DNA of 64,000 nucleotides from Leptospira sp. B5-022 (GTDB lineage Bacteria > Spirochaetota > Leptospiria > Leptospirales > Leptospiraceae). Location: the NCBI RefSeq assembly GCF_000347035.1, contig NZ_ANIJ01000038.1, positions 1-64,000 on the forward strand. Reading direction: 5' to 3'. The notes below the pieces were generated by a model. The model did not search any database. It worked only from the letters and a program-made list of their open reading frames with translations, and had not been told where the DNA came from. Both the position numbers and the translations under genes were made by a program. Position 1 is the stretch's first letter. Each line of letters begins with the position of its first letter. Positions 1 through 9,302 of the stretch are shown piece after piece.

Positions 1-674
1 CGAACGAAATATCTGCTGGTCTTGCTGTAAGACTCGTCTTCACCGAATCTGTCTCGTGAAAACGATACCGCTCTAGCTGTTTTACCCGCTACATCCTGCT
101 CGTTCGCTGTGGAACTCCAATAGAAAGACTCTATCGTATCTGGGAATTTTAATAGCATGAAGTTACGGCTATTCGAACTTAAATATTTTAATTCCAAGAA
201 ACTAGCTACTCGCCAGTCCGTATGACCTCCCGTGGTATCAGTCGCGCACGAATCATACGCTTCCGAACTACCTGATATTCCGATCGGTGATACGTTCGTT
301 AGCGTTTGAGGGATTCCAAGCGTATTACAAGAATGTAGATCTACGCTACAATACTGTAATTCCGTTGCTCCAAAAGAACTAGGATTGGCTAACGTTCCGC
401 TACCTCCTCTACAACCGAAGTTCGTTGCATCTCCGCTGAATACCTGACCTTGGCTACAAGTCTTCCACATCAAACCGCTTGTGCTGTCCGTCGTCGTACC
501 ATCACCATTGTTCGTAAAACTTTGGAAAAAAATCGCCCCGGCTATCAGATCGTTATCTTCCTCTTCACTAAATCCGTAAGGACTACGATCCAAGTTTTCC
601 TCACAACCAATCGCGAATATACAAAACGCGAATAAGGTAAATAATGATCTTATTATATAAAATACTCTTCTCAT
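1..674 (-). CDS. DUF1566 (Lcl-like) domain lipoprotein, 3' end outside window
   Basis: The frame opens with ATG at 674 behind an AGGAAAGAAGAG ribosome site and stays open to base 1, so the C-terminus lies outside the window. The N-terminus is a signal peptide ending in the lipobox AIGC (Cys at about residue 24), so I infer a membrane-anchored lipoprotein. The body matches the DUF1566/Lcl_C pattern: SGLMWKTC early, then GGHTDWRVASFLELKYL, FPDTIESFYWSST, and at the window edge SRYFVR, which in this family usually runs straight into the final FVRCV-type residues; so only a few codons are probably missing. The domain is common in bacterial surface and fimbriae-associated proteins but its role is unknown. 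It begins 11 bases after the Omp85-type gene stops and is probably co-transcribed with it. Confidence 0.8.
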   Translation of the reverse strand, partial: MRRVFYIIRSLFTLFAFCIFAIGCEENLDRSPYGFSEEEDNDLIAGAIFFQSFTNNGDGTTTDSTSGLMWKTCSQGQVFSGDATNFGCRGGSGTLANPSSFGATELQYCSVDLHSCNTLGIPQTLTNVSPIGISGSSEAYDSCATDTTGGHTDWRVASFLELKYLSSNSRNFMLLKFPDTIESFYWSSTANEQDVAGKTARAVSFSRDRFGEDESYSKTSRYFV

Positions 675-685
675 CTCTTCTTTCC

Positions 686-2209
686 TTAAAACGCGTGGTT
701 AAAATTCACGAATAACTGTTTGTCTTCTTTTGAAACCGCATAATCGAACATGATAATCGTTGTCTGATTCCAAGCGATCCTAAGTCCAAGACCTCGGGAA
801 TATTTATAATCCTTGAGACCTGCCTTATGCTCGTCGTCCCAAACCCGTCCGAAGTCCACGAATGGAACTAAATTGAAGGCAAAATGTTGGCCGGCCACTG
901 AGACCTGATAGAATTTCCATCTCACCTCGAGATTACCCCAACCCATTGCACGTCCCACAAAGCGGTCTTGTTTATAACCTCTTAATGTAGTACGTCCGCC
1001 CAATCCGGCGATCACACCTTCCGTTCCCCACATATTCCTATATTCGAAAAACGGAGCGTCGCCTTCAGTAATCGAAAATCCGGCCCGACCTGCAAGAACT
1101 AACTTATCGAAAACTTTAGGAAAGGGACTCCAGAAAAATTTCGCCTGAGTAAAATACTTAGAGTAATCGTAATTAGACCCGATCGTTTTTGCGGATTTTT
1201 CATACGTTGCCTCTAAGAATACACCTTGGTTCGGATCCGGTTCCAAATCCCGTGTATCATAGACGACTCCCAAACGAAGAGAGTTTACTACCCCTCCATT
1301 ATATCCTAATATTTTTCCGGCAGTATTGTCCTCTGTGAGCTTAGTGGTGCCGTTGAATGCTTTTCCGGTGGAACTCATAGGAAAACCGTCGAGGATCGGG
1401 TCGTTCCCGTTTGTCAAAGTTCCGTCGAAAGTTTTCACAATATTTTGCGAAAATCTCATACCGGCTACTAAACGAACCGTTCCTCCGACGTATGATCTCT
1501 CTCCACTTAAGTTGGCAGTCGGAGAAATTATATTGTAACGGTTATATAATGAATCGGTAACTCTAAATCCATTTTGAGATGGAAATCCGTTATACACGGT
1601 TCCGTTAATATCCACCGGATCACCCGGCCCACCCGGTCTTGTATAAGCCAAATTCTTTTGTTGATCCGCAAAAGTTGCGTTGGTGTGAACCTGACCGCCG
1701 TCTTGATTTCGTTCTTGGTAACTCAAGGTTTGGAGAGAAGATTCTCCCATTCCGAAGTATAAAGTATTCGGGTTGGAATCATAAAACAAACCGCCTCTCA
1801 ATCTCCATTGTGTTTCAAACACGTAAGGAGCATCGAAAGCGATTTCATGAAATTGCCTTTGTTTGGTAGTATCAAAATATTGAGCGTAAATCCTGAACTT
1901 ATAAGGGGTGTATTCGAAAAAAGGATCCTCTTTTTTTCCATTATTAAAAAGGAATACGCGGATCCCATATCCTATTCCGGTATTCGGATCCGAATTTAAA
2001 AGAGGAAGTCCGGTGGGAAACCAACCCTCCTTCTTCTTTTCCAAATCTTTTATACAGAGCTGTCTTTTAGGACTGATATAGAATGGTAGATCCTTTCTCT
2101 CAGGAGGTTTTTCACAACCATCCAAGAGCCCTGGATCCGCGGAAATACTTTGTGTATAGACAAAGGCCAATATAGCGATCAAGCCAATGCGAACGAGGAA
2201 ATGTTTCAT
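686..2209 (-). CDS. Omp85/BamA-TamA superfamily outer-membrane beta-barrel protein
   Basis: A 507-residue protein with a signal peptide (residues 1-24, cut near SISA) and a long beta-rich body ending in FNHAF, the terminal aromatic expected for a barrel recognised by the BAM complex. The C-terminal part carries [18 protein letters not shown] (roughly residues 402-419), corresponding to the conserved (V/L)RG(F/Y) motif of the Omp85 surface-antigen domain. Only about 70 residues precede the barrel, so no string of POTRA domains can be present; this is a barrel-only or near barrel-only member rather than BamA itself. Its function (protein or lipid insertion, or a porin-like role) cannot be assigned. 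The DUF1566 lipoprotein follows immediately. Confidence 0.75.
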   Translation of the reverse strand: MKHFLVRIGLIAILAFVYTQSISADPGLLDGCEKPPERKDLPFYISPKRQLCIKDLEKKKEGWFPTGLPLLNSDPNTGIGYGIRVFLFNNGKKEDPFFEYTPYKFRIYAQYFDTTKQRQFHEIAFDAPYVFETQWRLRGGLFYDSNPNTLYFGMGESSLQTLSYQERNQDGGQVHTNATFADQQKNLAYTRPGGPGDPVDINGTVYNGFPSQNGFRVTDSLYNRYNIISPTANLSGERSYVGGTVRLVAGMRFSQNIVKTFDGTLTNGNDPILDGFPMSSTGKAFNGTTKLTEDNTAGKILGYNGGVVNSLRLGVVYDTRDLEPDPNQGVFLEATYEKSAKTIGSNYDYSKYFTQAKFFWSPFPKVFDKLVLAGRAGFSITEGDAPFFEYRNMWGTEGVIAGLGGRTTLRGYKQDRFVGRAMGWGNLEVRWKFYQVSVAGQHFAFNLVPFVDFGRVWDDEHKAGLKDYKYSRGLGLRIAWNQTTIIMFDYAVSKEDKQLFVNFNHAF

Positions 2210-2434
2210 CAGTAACCTGGATTTTTTATAGAATTCGCAAGTTATAATAGTGTCTAAGGCGATGTCAAATTTATTCCGGGAACCCTTTCTTTAGAACAAG
2301 GGTCGCGAACTCATAAACGAACCGGATTCTAAAATTATTATAGCAATTGTTCGAAATAAGAATTACTTTTTTAACAATGTTGAAATGTTTCCGTATCGGA
2401 AAAATTTTCAGCAGTAGATTTGGAATGAATTTTT

Positions 2435-2914
2435 TTATTCACCCAATCGGATCAACAACTGGTCTTGGGAAACAATATCTCCCGGCGCTGCGAGGACTTC
2501 TTGGACCTTAGCGTCTGTTCCTGCTTTCAAGGCATGCTCCATCTTCATTGCTTCCACTACCGCAAGAGTTTGTCCTTTTTGAACGGAATCTCCTGATTTC
2601 ACTTCTACCTTGATGATCTTGCCCGGCATAGGACTTTTGATCTCTAAAGACGCCGCCTGAGCATCCGAAGTTTCTCTTCCTTTGATCACAAACTGGAATG
2701 TTTTTCCTTTTGTATGGATAAAAAGTTTTCCGCTTCTAAGTAATGCGACACTCCCATCCGGTAAAGAATAAGAACCGTCCTCTTCCCTAGTCCAAGAGTA
2801 ATGAGTGAGAAGAGACTCCCATTTTTTTTCAGGACCGAAAAGTCTGGACGAAGAATCTCCCAGGTCCAAAACGTATTCTTTTTCTTTCCATTGGAGTCGG
2901 AACAAACGGTTCAA
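2435..2914 (-). CDS. Biotin carrier subunit of an acyl-CoA carboxylase (TTG start)
   Basis: The C-terminal part is a biotinyl domain: SPMPGKIIKVEVKSGD followed by VVEAMKMEH, with Lys-124 (159-residue numbering) as the biotinylated residue. The N-terminal 85 residues resemble the BT linker domain that joins biotin carboxylase to BCCP in methylcrotonyl-/propionyl-CoA carboxylase alpha chains. An in-frame reading exists upstream to 3040, but it lies inside the biotin carboxylase gene; the TTG at 2914, overlapping the carboxylase stop as TTGA, is the likely start. With the upstream gene it therefore looks like one ancestral alpha chain split in two. It would carry CO2 from the carboxylase to a carboxyltransferase not found in this window. 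Confidence 0.85.
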   Translation of the reverse strand: MNRLFRLQWKEKEYVLDLGDSSSRLFGPEKKWESLLTHYSWTREEDGSYSLPDGSVALLRSGKLFIHTKGKTFQFVIKGRETSDAQAASLEIKSPMPGKIIKVEVKSGDSVQKGQTLAVVEAMKMEHALKAGTDAKVQEVLAAPGDIVSQDQLLIRLGE

Positions 2915-4386
2915 GATATTTCTCCCCAAACTCCGTTCGGCCCGACGGCCTCCCATACGGAGGAAGTTTTCACTGTACGGTTCGCCAAAAAGGAAGCTGT
3001 TCTCATAAGAGCTTCTTTTTCTTCCCCGGATTCTTCCCAATCTATTTTATGTTTTTCTAAAAAATGAGTATCTGTATTTCCCTTTACAAATTCCGAATGT
3101 TCCAAAATCGCTTTTAGATAATTCAGATTTGTGATCGGCCCGAATATAATCGTTTCCTCGAGTCCCGCGATCAGATTTTTTCGAGCTTCTTCTCTTGTTT
3201 TTCCGATCCCGATCACCTTAGAGAGCATCGGATCGTAATAGAGAGATACTTCGGAGCCGGTGACTACTCCAGAATCGACTCGGACATTCTGGATTTCGGG
3301 GAATTTGGCGAGTTCTATTTTTCCGATAGAAGGTAGGAACTCATTCTCCGGATCTTCCGCATATAATCTGACTTCGATCGCATGTCCACTTTGAGAAGGA
3401 GATTTTCCTCCGGTAAACTTTTCGATACTTATACCTTCTGCAATTCGGATCTGCCATTCTACCAGATCGAAACCGGTTACGGATTCGGTAACCGGATGTT
3501 CGACCTGGAGTCTTGTATTCATTTCCAAAAAGTAGAATGCGCCGTCTTCTCCCAAAATGAATTCCACAGTTCCTGCACCCAAATAACCGATGGAAGAAGC
3601 AGCCTTAACTGCTACTTCGCATATTTTTTGTTTCAGCTCGGAAGACAAGTTCGGTGCGGGAGATTCCTCCACTACTTTCTGATGCCTTCTCTGAATGGAA
3701 CACTCTCTCTCGAAAAGATGGATCACTTTTCCGGAAGAATCCCCGAAAACCTGGACCTCGATATGTCTAGGATTTATAATATACTTTTCTAAAAACACTC
3801 TAGGATCGCCGAAGGCGTTCCCGGCTTCCCGTTGGGCGGATTCTAAGGAAGGCAAAAATTCCTCTTTGGAAAAGACACGTTTCATCCCTTTTCCGCCGCC
3901 GCCTGCGCTGGCTTTGATCATGATCGGAAATCCGATCCTCTCCGCTTCTTTTAATAATACGGAATGTTCTTGGGAATCTCCTTCGTATCCTGGAACGACA
4001 GGAACTCCCGCCTTTTCCATGGCTGCACGAGAACGGATCTTATCTCCCATTAGGTCCACCGTTTCAGGCTTAGGTCCTAAAAAGGAAATTCCAGCCTTGG
4101 AAAGCTCTCTTGCAAATTCGGCCTTCTCGGACAGGAACCCGTAACCGGGATGTACTGCGTCCGCTCCGGTTTCACGGACTGCCTTTAGAATATTAGGAAT
4201 TACTAAATAAGATTTGGAAGGTTCGGACTCTCCTAAATAATAGGAGAAGTCCGCTGCTTTTACGAAAGGCGCATCCTTGTCCGCATCCGAATACACGGCT
4301 ACAGTCTCGATACCCAATTTTTTGCAGGTCTTCTGGATACGGAGTGAGATCTCTCCCCTGTTTGCGATGAGTAGTCTTTTGATCAC
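2911..4386 (-). CDS. accC: Biotin carboxylase subunit of an acyl-CoA carboxylase (GTG start)
   Basis: A 491-residue ATP-grasp enzyme that carboxylates biotin with ATP and bicarbonate. Visible motifs: N-terminal IKRLLIANRGEISLRI, the glycine-rich ATP loop KASAGGGGKGM (158-168), RECSIQRRHQK (227-237) and the catalytic EMNTRLQVEHPVTE (288-301). It is about 40 residues longer than stand-alone AccC; the extra C-terminus (RTVKTSSVWEAVGPNGVW) looks like the beginning of the BT linker of methylcrotonyl-/propionyl-CoA carboxylase alpha chains, so the enzyme may act on one of those acyl-CoAs rather than on acetyl-CoA. The GTG start overlaps the plsC stop as GTGA, and its own stop overlaps the carrier start as TTGA, implying translational coupling. 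Confidence 0.9.
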   Translation of the reverse strand: MIKRLLIANRGEISLRIQKTCKKLGIETVAVYSDADKDAPFVKAADFSYYLGESEPSKSYLVIPNILKAVRETGADAVHPGYGFLSEKAEFARELSKAGISFLGPKPETVDLMGDKIRSRAAMEKAGVPVVPGYEGDSQEHSVLLKEAERIGFPIMIKASAGGGGKGMKRVFSKEEFLPSLESAQREAGNAFGDPRVFLEKYIINPRHIEVQVFGDSSGKVIHLFERECSIQRRHQKVVEESPAPNLSSELKQKICEVAVKAASSIGYLGAGTVEFILGEDGAFYFLEMNTRLQVEHPVTESVTGFDLVEWQIRIAEGISIEKFTGGKSPSQSGHAIEVRLYAEDPENEFLPSIGKIELAKFPEIQNVRVDSGVVTGSEVSLYYDPMLSKVIGIGKTREEARKNLIAGLEETIIFGPITNLNYLKAILEHSEFVKGNTDTHFLEKHKIDWEESGEEKEALMRTASFLANRTVKTSSVWEAVGPNGVWGEIS

Positions 4387-5180
4387 TTGGATTTGGAAGA
4401 GACAGGTTCACGCAGGGTTCCGATCTCGGAATCCAATGCGATCTTTTCCTTGCTCATGGTTTCATATAGGAAATCCCTAAAACTCTCCCAAGTATCGTGG
4501 GTCCATGGTTCGTATCTTCCAATAAATTTGTAGCCGACTTTAGCATACATAGGTTCCGTTTGGTAGGCGGTGATCCCGGATTTTAGCACTAACACTACAG
4601 GGATCTTATTCTCATAAGCGAGTTTAATCATCCCTTTTTGCATAGGCTGGATGACCTCTGAATAAGAATTATGACCTTCCGGATACACTATATAAGAAGT
4701 AGTGGAAAGTCCTTTTAATAAATTACGAACGGAAACTGCGATCGTAGCGGCCTTGGATGTCTCAAAAACTTGAGATCCCATTGCCTTCATCCACCAATAA
4801 GCTACCAAAGTTTTTTTGATCACCTGGTTTGCAAGATACGGTTTGTTTACCACTAAACAATCATAAGGAAAATCTATTTCGTTTACGTGATTTAAGAAGA
4901 TCATATGACCCTTGTCCGGGATCTCCATTTCATTCTTTATCATCAGATCCGTTTTGGTCATGCGGATCACGACCGGTCCCCAAGTTTTGGAACCTTTTAG
5001 AAAAGCCGCATATTGTTTTTCTCTCTTTCCGATAAGTGCATAAAAAATCCCGGCGATCATAGTGGGAAACGCTACCGTAAGTACCAATCTTAATGTAACG
5101 ACATAGGTTCGTAATACCAGTTTGCGATACTTAGGGGAAAACCTGCCCAAACGGCTTTCCATAAACTTAAGTGGATTCAT
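4383..5180 (-). CDS. plsC: 1-acyl-sn-glycerol-3-phosphate acyltransferase family protein
   Basis: A 265-residue membrane-associated acyltransferase. The family catalytic motif HX4D is present as NHVNEID (His-98, Asp-103) and the glycerol-phosphate-binding block appears as VYPEGHNSYS (165-174), a variant of the usual FPEGTRS. An N-terminal hydrophobic stretch (about residues 24-50) would anchor it in the inner membrane. The expected reaction is acylation of lysophosphatidate to phosphatidate. It is the first gene of a three-gene run with the acyl-CoA carboxylase subunits, which fits a lipid-metabolism operon. Because the EGT block is altered, another acyl acceptor cannot be excluded. Confidence 0.85.
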   Translation of the reverse strand: MNPLKFMESRLGRFSPKYRKLVLRTYVVTLRLVLTVAFPTMIAGIFYALIGKREKQYAAFLKGSKTWGPVVIRMTKTDLMIKNEMEIPDKGHMIFLNHVNEIDFPYDCLVVNKPYLANQVIKKTLVAYWWMKAMGSQVFETSKAATIAVSVRNLLKGLSTTSYIVYPEGHNSYSEVIQPMQKGMIKLAYENKIPVVLVLKSGITAYQTEPMYAKVGYKFIGRYEPWTHDTWESFRDFLYETMSKEKIALDSEIGTLREPVSSKSK

Positions 5181-5481
5181 GCGAACTATGCTTTAGAACC
5201 TCTCCGAACATGGAAAGCAAATTCTTGAGAGACCTTTAGATGGAATATTAAGTTTTAGAAACCGTTGCCACCCAGAGCAGCAAAGACGCAAAGAGCTTTT
5301 TATAAGGAAAACAACTTCATCAAATCTCTCCCCTTTGCGACTCTAAGTCTAGAGCGAAAAAAACTTAGCCTCTCTTATAACTTACGATGTTCGCCTTAAC
5401 TAGATAGCGTTTTCAGAAATAAAAAAGGCCTGTCCTCGTTTGGAAGCAGGCCTTTTTTCCGCTCAGAAGAATCGAAAAATC
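5181..5481. other. Intergenic stretch with degenerate repeat and terminator
   Basis: This stretch lies between the 5' end of plsC and the 3' end of the next minus-strand gene. Around 5270-5299 it holds an A/G-rich run (CAGCAAAGACGCAAAGAG) that resembles, weakly, arms of the dispersed intergenic repeat seen elsewhere in the window. A clear hairpin terminator follows at 5421-5458. I see no credible reading frame. Confidence 0.5.
5421..5458. terminator. Bidirectional rho-independent terminator
   Basis: AAAAAAGGCCTG and CAGGCCTTTTTT form a perfect 12-bp inverted repeat around a 14-base loop. It lies just past the stop of the minus-strand gene ending at 5482, so its likely job is to end that transcript; the A-tract on the other side lets it work in both directions. 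Confidence 0.85.
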
Positions 5482-6585
5482 TTATTTATTAGGCTCGGTT
5501 GCAGCTTGTTTTCTTTTCTGAGTTCCCGGAGGTAGTTTGTCTCCCAGAAGTTTTTTACGAGTCTCAGCATCCCAACGAAGATACAACTTATTGTCGACCT
5601 CGTCGTCGTAAATTCTGCCCAAAATATCAACAGCGTCTCTGCGATAATCATCAGGAATTCTTTTGTCGAATACAGGGCTCATTTTATTATCTGCACGAAC
5701 CAGAGGGTTTGTAGAAAAATCGTAAGTGACTCCTTCTACCGAAACAACTTGTCCAGGTGTAACCTCTCCGATCTCGTTGCGAGTCTCTTCGGACTTGGCA
5801 TCGGATCTTTGCAGATAATAGTTATCGTAAGGATACTTAAGTTTGAAAATATTCATCGCATTCGCTCTTGCGTCCCTGCAAAGATTGATCGCTCCCAAAT
5901 ACATTTCGATACGATGTTTTCTATGCTCAGGCTGAAGTTTCTGGTGTTTCTCCAGATGTTTTTCTATCTTAAGTGCGTTATTCCTAGCTTCCTTGGCTTC
6001 TCCCAAGAACTGATAACCTAACTCCATATTTTTTTCGATGGTGTATTTATTCACCACATAATGGAATTCTCTCGGATTGTACATTCTGCGGGTAAAAGGA
6101 GCTTCTCTATTCTCCTTAATATCCGCACGGATATAACTGTTTTTTCCGTATTCCACGGAAATATCTACAAGTGCTCTATCCGTAGGATTGTTCGGATTTT
6201 TCTTTTCGATCGCGGTTTTTAGGATCTCTTCCGTTCTTTCCACATAACTTTGCGAAAGTTCTTCCAAGAGAAGTTCCATTCCAAGTTGGGACTCCAAAAA
6301 TCTACGATACGAATTTACGAAATTCCCTTCGAAAAAATACAGAAGACCTTCTTGGTATAATCTTTTTAGTTCTTTATACTTCGCGAGTCTTTCCCCGTCT
6401 GCTTGGGTTTGACCGGTTCCGGAAGCTTTTACTTCTCCCGGATAATTTCTTACGACAGGCTCTATCTCTCTTAAATAAGTTAAGAGCTCTATCCGCTTCT
6501 TATACGATTTCATAGAAACGGCTTCGCCGTGTAATAGAACTGGGGCGACTAACATCGCGATCATGAAAACGAGAAGTTTTTTCAT
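5482..6585 (-). CDS. Exported helical protein of unknown function
   Basis: A 367-residue protein with a clear signal peptide (MKKLLVFMIAMLVAPVLLHG) and no lipobox cysteine, so it is probably periplasmic. The mature part is rich in charged residues and predicted helix (long Glu/Lys/Arg stretches around residues 90-140 and 185-230) and ends in a basic Lys/Arg/Gln-rich tail (PPGTQKRKQAATEPNK). A good ribosome site (AAGGAAAAGG) precedes the ATG. It stands alone, ending at a strong terminator. I recognise no named domain; the regular helices suggest a TPR-like or scaffold fold, but that is only inference. Confidence 0.75.
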   Translation of the reverse strand: MKKLLVFMIAMLVAPVLLHGEAVSMKSYKKRIELLTYLREIEPVVRNYPGEVKASGTGQTQADGERLAKYKELKRLYQEGLLYFFEGNFVNSYRRFLESQLGMELLLEELSQSYVERTEEILKTAIEKKNPNNPTDRALVDISVEYGKNSYIRADIKENREAPFTRRMYNPREFHYVVNKYTIEKNMELGYQFLGEAKEARNNALKIEKHLEKHQKLQPEHRKHRIEMYLGAINLCRDARANAMNIFKLKYPYDNYYLQRSDAKSEETRNEIGEVTPGQVVSVEGVTYDFSTNPLVRADNKMSPVFDKRIPDDYRRDAVDILGRIYDDEVDNKLYLRWDAETRKKLLGDKLPPGTQKRKQAATEPNK

Positions 6586-6674
6586 TGGCGGACCTTTTCC
6601 TTAGCTTCTCCCTGCGGAGATCGGGTTCAACCCGAAAATCGTGCTTTTCTTCTTAGTCTATCGGTTAGAATACG

Positions 6675-7601
6675 GTGAGAATTGATGCTTCCGGCTCGAT
6701 TTTTCCGGAAATTCTTCGTATGACAGCAACTGCATTAGCCCAAGGCAAAAAAATCTCGTTTCGGAACAAGGAAGATACGGTCTGCCCTATTTGTAGCGAG
6801 GTACACCAAAGGGAAAGTATGTTCCAAGGGGGGGGAAGGCTGATCGCAGGCAAACTTACCCAGGAATTACGTCGCTTATACGAAAAAAACAAAAAATTCG
6901 GCAGGGTTTCCCCGAATGATTACGTCCTAAACGTTTGCCCCCGTTGTCTTTATACGGCATTTCCCAAGGACTGGTCCGGCCTAGATGCGGACGAACTCGC
7001 TAAACTGCGAGAATCCGCAGAGGTTCGACGCAAAAACATAGAGTCCATTATGGGACCTACGGATTTCTACCAAGAAAGAAATCTGATCCTGGGCGCTGCT
7101 TCTTATCTTTTAGCGATAGAATGTTATCAATCCAGAAAAGTGACGGTAGCTCCTACACCAAAAAAAGCAGTCTGCGCTGTTCGCGGGGCCTGGTACTTCG
7201 ATGATGTGAATACGGAATTTCCCGGTATGGGTTACGACAAGATCCGGGACCTTCTCTACCAAAAAGCGGCAGGCTGGTACACGGAAACGATGGAGATCAT
7301 GCAGTCCGGTTCCGAACCTGTGGATGCCGCTTCTTATCTACTCGGACCGGATACCGACAAAAACTGGGGATTTGACGGAGTCATTTATCTCTCCGCCTAT
7401 CTTACTATGAAGTTCAAGGACGAACTCGCATCGGATGCTGCTTCCAAACTGAACCTTCTCATTCGAGCCAAAAGAACTCTTTCTAGATTGTACGGTTCAG
7501 GTAAGGCGTCCAAGTCCAAACCATCCGTCATCATCGATATGGCCAAAGAACTCTATGATGAGTACAATAAGATCATAGATGAAATGGGCGGAGAAAAATA
7601 A
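6675..7601 (+). CDS. DUF2225 domain protein
   Basis: A 308-residue soluble protein with two cysteine pairs near the N-terminus, CPIC (37-40) and CPRC (88-91), the second in the context NVCPRCLYTAFPKDW. This arrangement and the helical C-terminal half match DUF2225, a family common in spirochaetes and Firmicutes whose role is not established; the cysteines probably bind zinc. GTG at 6675 is used here as start, but ATG at 6720 (MTATALAQGKK) is also possible and neither has a strong ribosome site. The truA reading frame begins just downstream on the same strand. Confidence 0.8.
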   Translation: MRIDASGSIFPEILRMTATALAQGKKISFRNKEDTVCPICSEVHQRESMFQGGGRLIAGKLTQELRRLYEKNKKFGRVSPNDYVLNVCPRCLYTAFPKDWSGLDADELAKLRESAEVRRKNIESIMGPTDFYQERNLILGAASYLLAIECYQSRKVTVAPTPKKAVCAVRGAWYFDDVNTEFPGMGYDKIRDLLYQKAAGWYTETMEIMQSGSEPVDAASYLLGPDTDKNWGFDGVIYLSAYLTMKFKDELASDAASKLNLLIRAKRTLSRLYGSGKASKSKPSVIIDMAKELYDEYNKIIDEMGGEK

Positions 7602-7656
7602 GAGACGTTCCTCTTTTCTTCCTCCTATTTGTTTCATTCTGCTTCCTCTCCTAACT

Positions 7657-8484
7657 ATGACTGAAGATCCTAGAAACTATGCTTTGCTGATCGAATTCGA
7701 CGGTGGATGTTTTTTTGGATACCAAAGCCAGAAACAATCTCCCACAGTTCAGGAAGAAATAGAAAAAGCGTTGGAAGTTCTGTTGAAAAAACAAACCCGG
7801 ATCTGGGGAGCAGGAAGAACGGATACAGGTGTTCATGCAAGGGGCATGGTCGTAAATTTTAAGACGGATTCCCCCATTCCCAATCTGTCGAAGTTCCTAC
7901 TCGGAATGAATGCACTCACCGACCGGGGTCTGGCAATCCATGAAATAGCGGAAGTTCCCCTGAATTTCAACTCTCAGTTTTCCTGCACGGCGAGAGAATA
8001 CGAATATCTTTTGGTGAATGCAAGGTTTCCTAGACCTATTTGGAAAAACAGGGCATTTTGGTATCAACATCGGATTGACGTTTCGCGCTTAAGAGAAGAA
8101 CTGGAACTACTAAAGGGAGAGCATGACTTCAGAAGTTTGGCAAAAGCCACTTCCATGCGGAACCGTAGGACCACAACTCGGGTCATTTATGATGCGAGCC
8201 TTTTGGAAAGTGAAGAAGAGCCCGGACTTCTTCGTTTACGAATCAAGGCAAACGGTTTCCTCCATAATATGGTCCGGATCCTGACCGGAACACTTTTTGA
8301 AATAGCGATAGAGAAGCGCAAAGAGACGAATATATTGAAAATACTTTCTTCCAAAGATCGAACCATCGCAGGGATCACCCTACCTCCTTACGGATTGTAT
8401 TTTCTAAAAGCGTACTACGATTCTTTTACTCAAATTGATCGTATGTACCAAAACAGGAAAGAATACGGCGGAGTTCCCAGATGA
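7657..8484 (+). CDS. truA: tRNA pseudouridine(38-40) synthase TruA
   Basis: From ATG 7657 the product is 275 residues, the normal TruA size. It isomerises uridine to pseudouridine at positions 38-40 of the tRNA anticodon arm. The catalytic block GAGRTDTGVHA (51-61) holds the nucleophile Asp-56, and later family blocks (FHDFRS-like HDFRSLAK, NGFLHNMVR) are present. An in-frame upstream extension to 7579 would overlap the DUF2225 gene and does not look like TruA, so the ATG at MTEDPRNY is preferred. The stop overlaps the next start as ATGA, so it is coupled to the following outer-membrane protein gene. Confidence 0.93.
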   Translation: MTEDPRNYALLIEFDGGCFFGYQSQKQSPTVQEEIEKALEVLLKKQTRIWGAGRTDTGVHARGMVVNFKTDSPIPNLSKFLLGMNALTDRGLAIHEIAEVPLNFNSQFSCTAREYEYLLVNARFPRPIWKNRAFWYQHRIDVSRLREELELLKGEHDFRSLAKATSMRNRRTTTRVIYDASLLESEEEPGLLRLRIKANGFLHNMVRILTGTLFEIAIEKRKETNILKILSSKDRTIAGITLPPYGLYFLKAYYDSFTQIDRMYQNRKEYGGVPR

Positions 8485-9302
8485 AAAAACTCCTTCCGAT
8501 TGCATTTTTCCTTTTTCCCTGGGTACAAACATTTTCTTATCCGGACCAATTAGATAACAAAGCTGTAAAATATCTGGGCGGAAATCCCGTTTCTCCTCCT
8601 ATGGATTTTAATAAGATCGGGAACAGTTTTAAAAATGGTGAATTGATCCTAGCCCAAGCAGGAGGGAATCTTCCATCTTCAGGACTTACACGCTCGGACA
8701 AAAAAGACAACACGGACGACGAGGAATTAGAAGAAGAACTTCCTACATTCTATGATAATAGAAAACCGGAGATCGGCGCTTGGGTAGGAGCTTCTAACCC
8801 GTTCCCCGGTTCCGAAGCTCAGAGATATTTGGATACAACTTTAGGTGGTGGATTTTTTTACAGAGTTCCTTGGCCTTGGATCTTTTATGTGGAAGTAGGA
8901 GCTTCTTATTCCAACTATTTGTCCAGATCCGAAAGAGCTCTTACGACGATCCCGGTATATAGCGCCCTTTGTTATAAACTTCCGTTCGAACTTCCGATTA
9001 CTTTTATGGTCAAGGCGGGATTCGGAGAAACCTACGTGGTTGCCAGACCGGCTAATACTTCCCGCTGGAATGATACATTATTCGCCGGATTTGAGGCAAG
9101 TTTCGTAGCAGGAAAAAAAATCCGGATCGGGATCCGACTGGATTATAATAAAATTTTCGAATCGGATTTGAATTCTCCGGCGGAAACTAAATATCCTTAC
9201 GTAGGTCCAACTGTAGATCCTAGGTTGAATAACCCGTATTATTACAATAAAGTGGATACAGAATTTTTCCATTTCGGTTTAATGGTGAGCGTATTCTTAT
9301 GA
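8481..9302 (+). CDS. Probable outer-membrane beta-barrel protein
   Basis: A 273-residue protein with a signal peptide (MKKLLPIAFFLFPWVQTFS). After a short acidic linker (DKKDNTDDEELEEELP, about residues 74-89) the body shows alternating aromatic/glycine beta strands (GAWVGASNPFPG, GGGFFYRVPWPWIFYVEVGASYSNYL) and the last strand ends FHFGLMVSVFL, typical of a small outer-membrane barrel. I recognise no named family. It overlaps truA and the downstream lipoprotein gene by 4 bases each (ATGA), so the three genes form one translationally coupled operon. Confidence 0.7.
   Translation: MKKLLPIAFFLFPWVQTFSYPDQLDNKAVKYLGGNPVSPPMDFNKIGNSFKNGELILAQAGGNLPSSGLTRSDKKDNTDDEELEEELPTFYDNRKPEIGAWVGASNPFPGSEAQRYLDTTLGGGFFYRVPWPWIFYVEVGASYSNYLSRSERALTTIPVYSALCYKLPFELPITFMVKAGFGETYVVARPANTSRWNDTLFAGFEASFVAGKKIRIGIRLDYNKIFESDLNSPAETKYPYVGPTVDPRLNNPYYYNKVDTEFFHFGLMVSVFL

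Noticed and set aside
2905..2925. Programmed frameshift joining carboxylase and carrier
   Set aside because: The junction has no slippery heptamer; coupled reinitiation at TTGA explains the layout more simply.
3695..4144. 149-codon plus-strand frame opposite the biotin carboxylase
   Set aside because: It lies wholly within the well-supported carboxylase gene and has no protein-like features.
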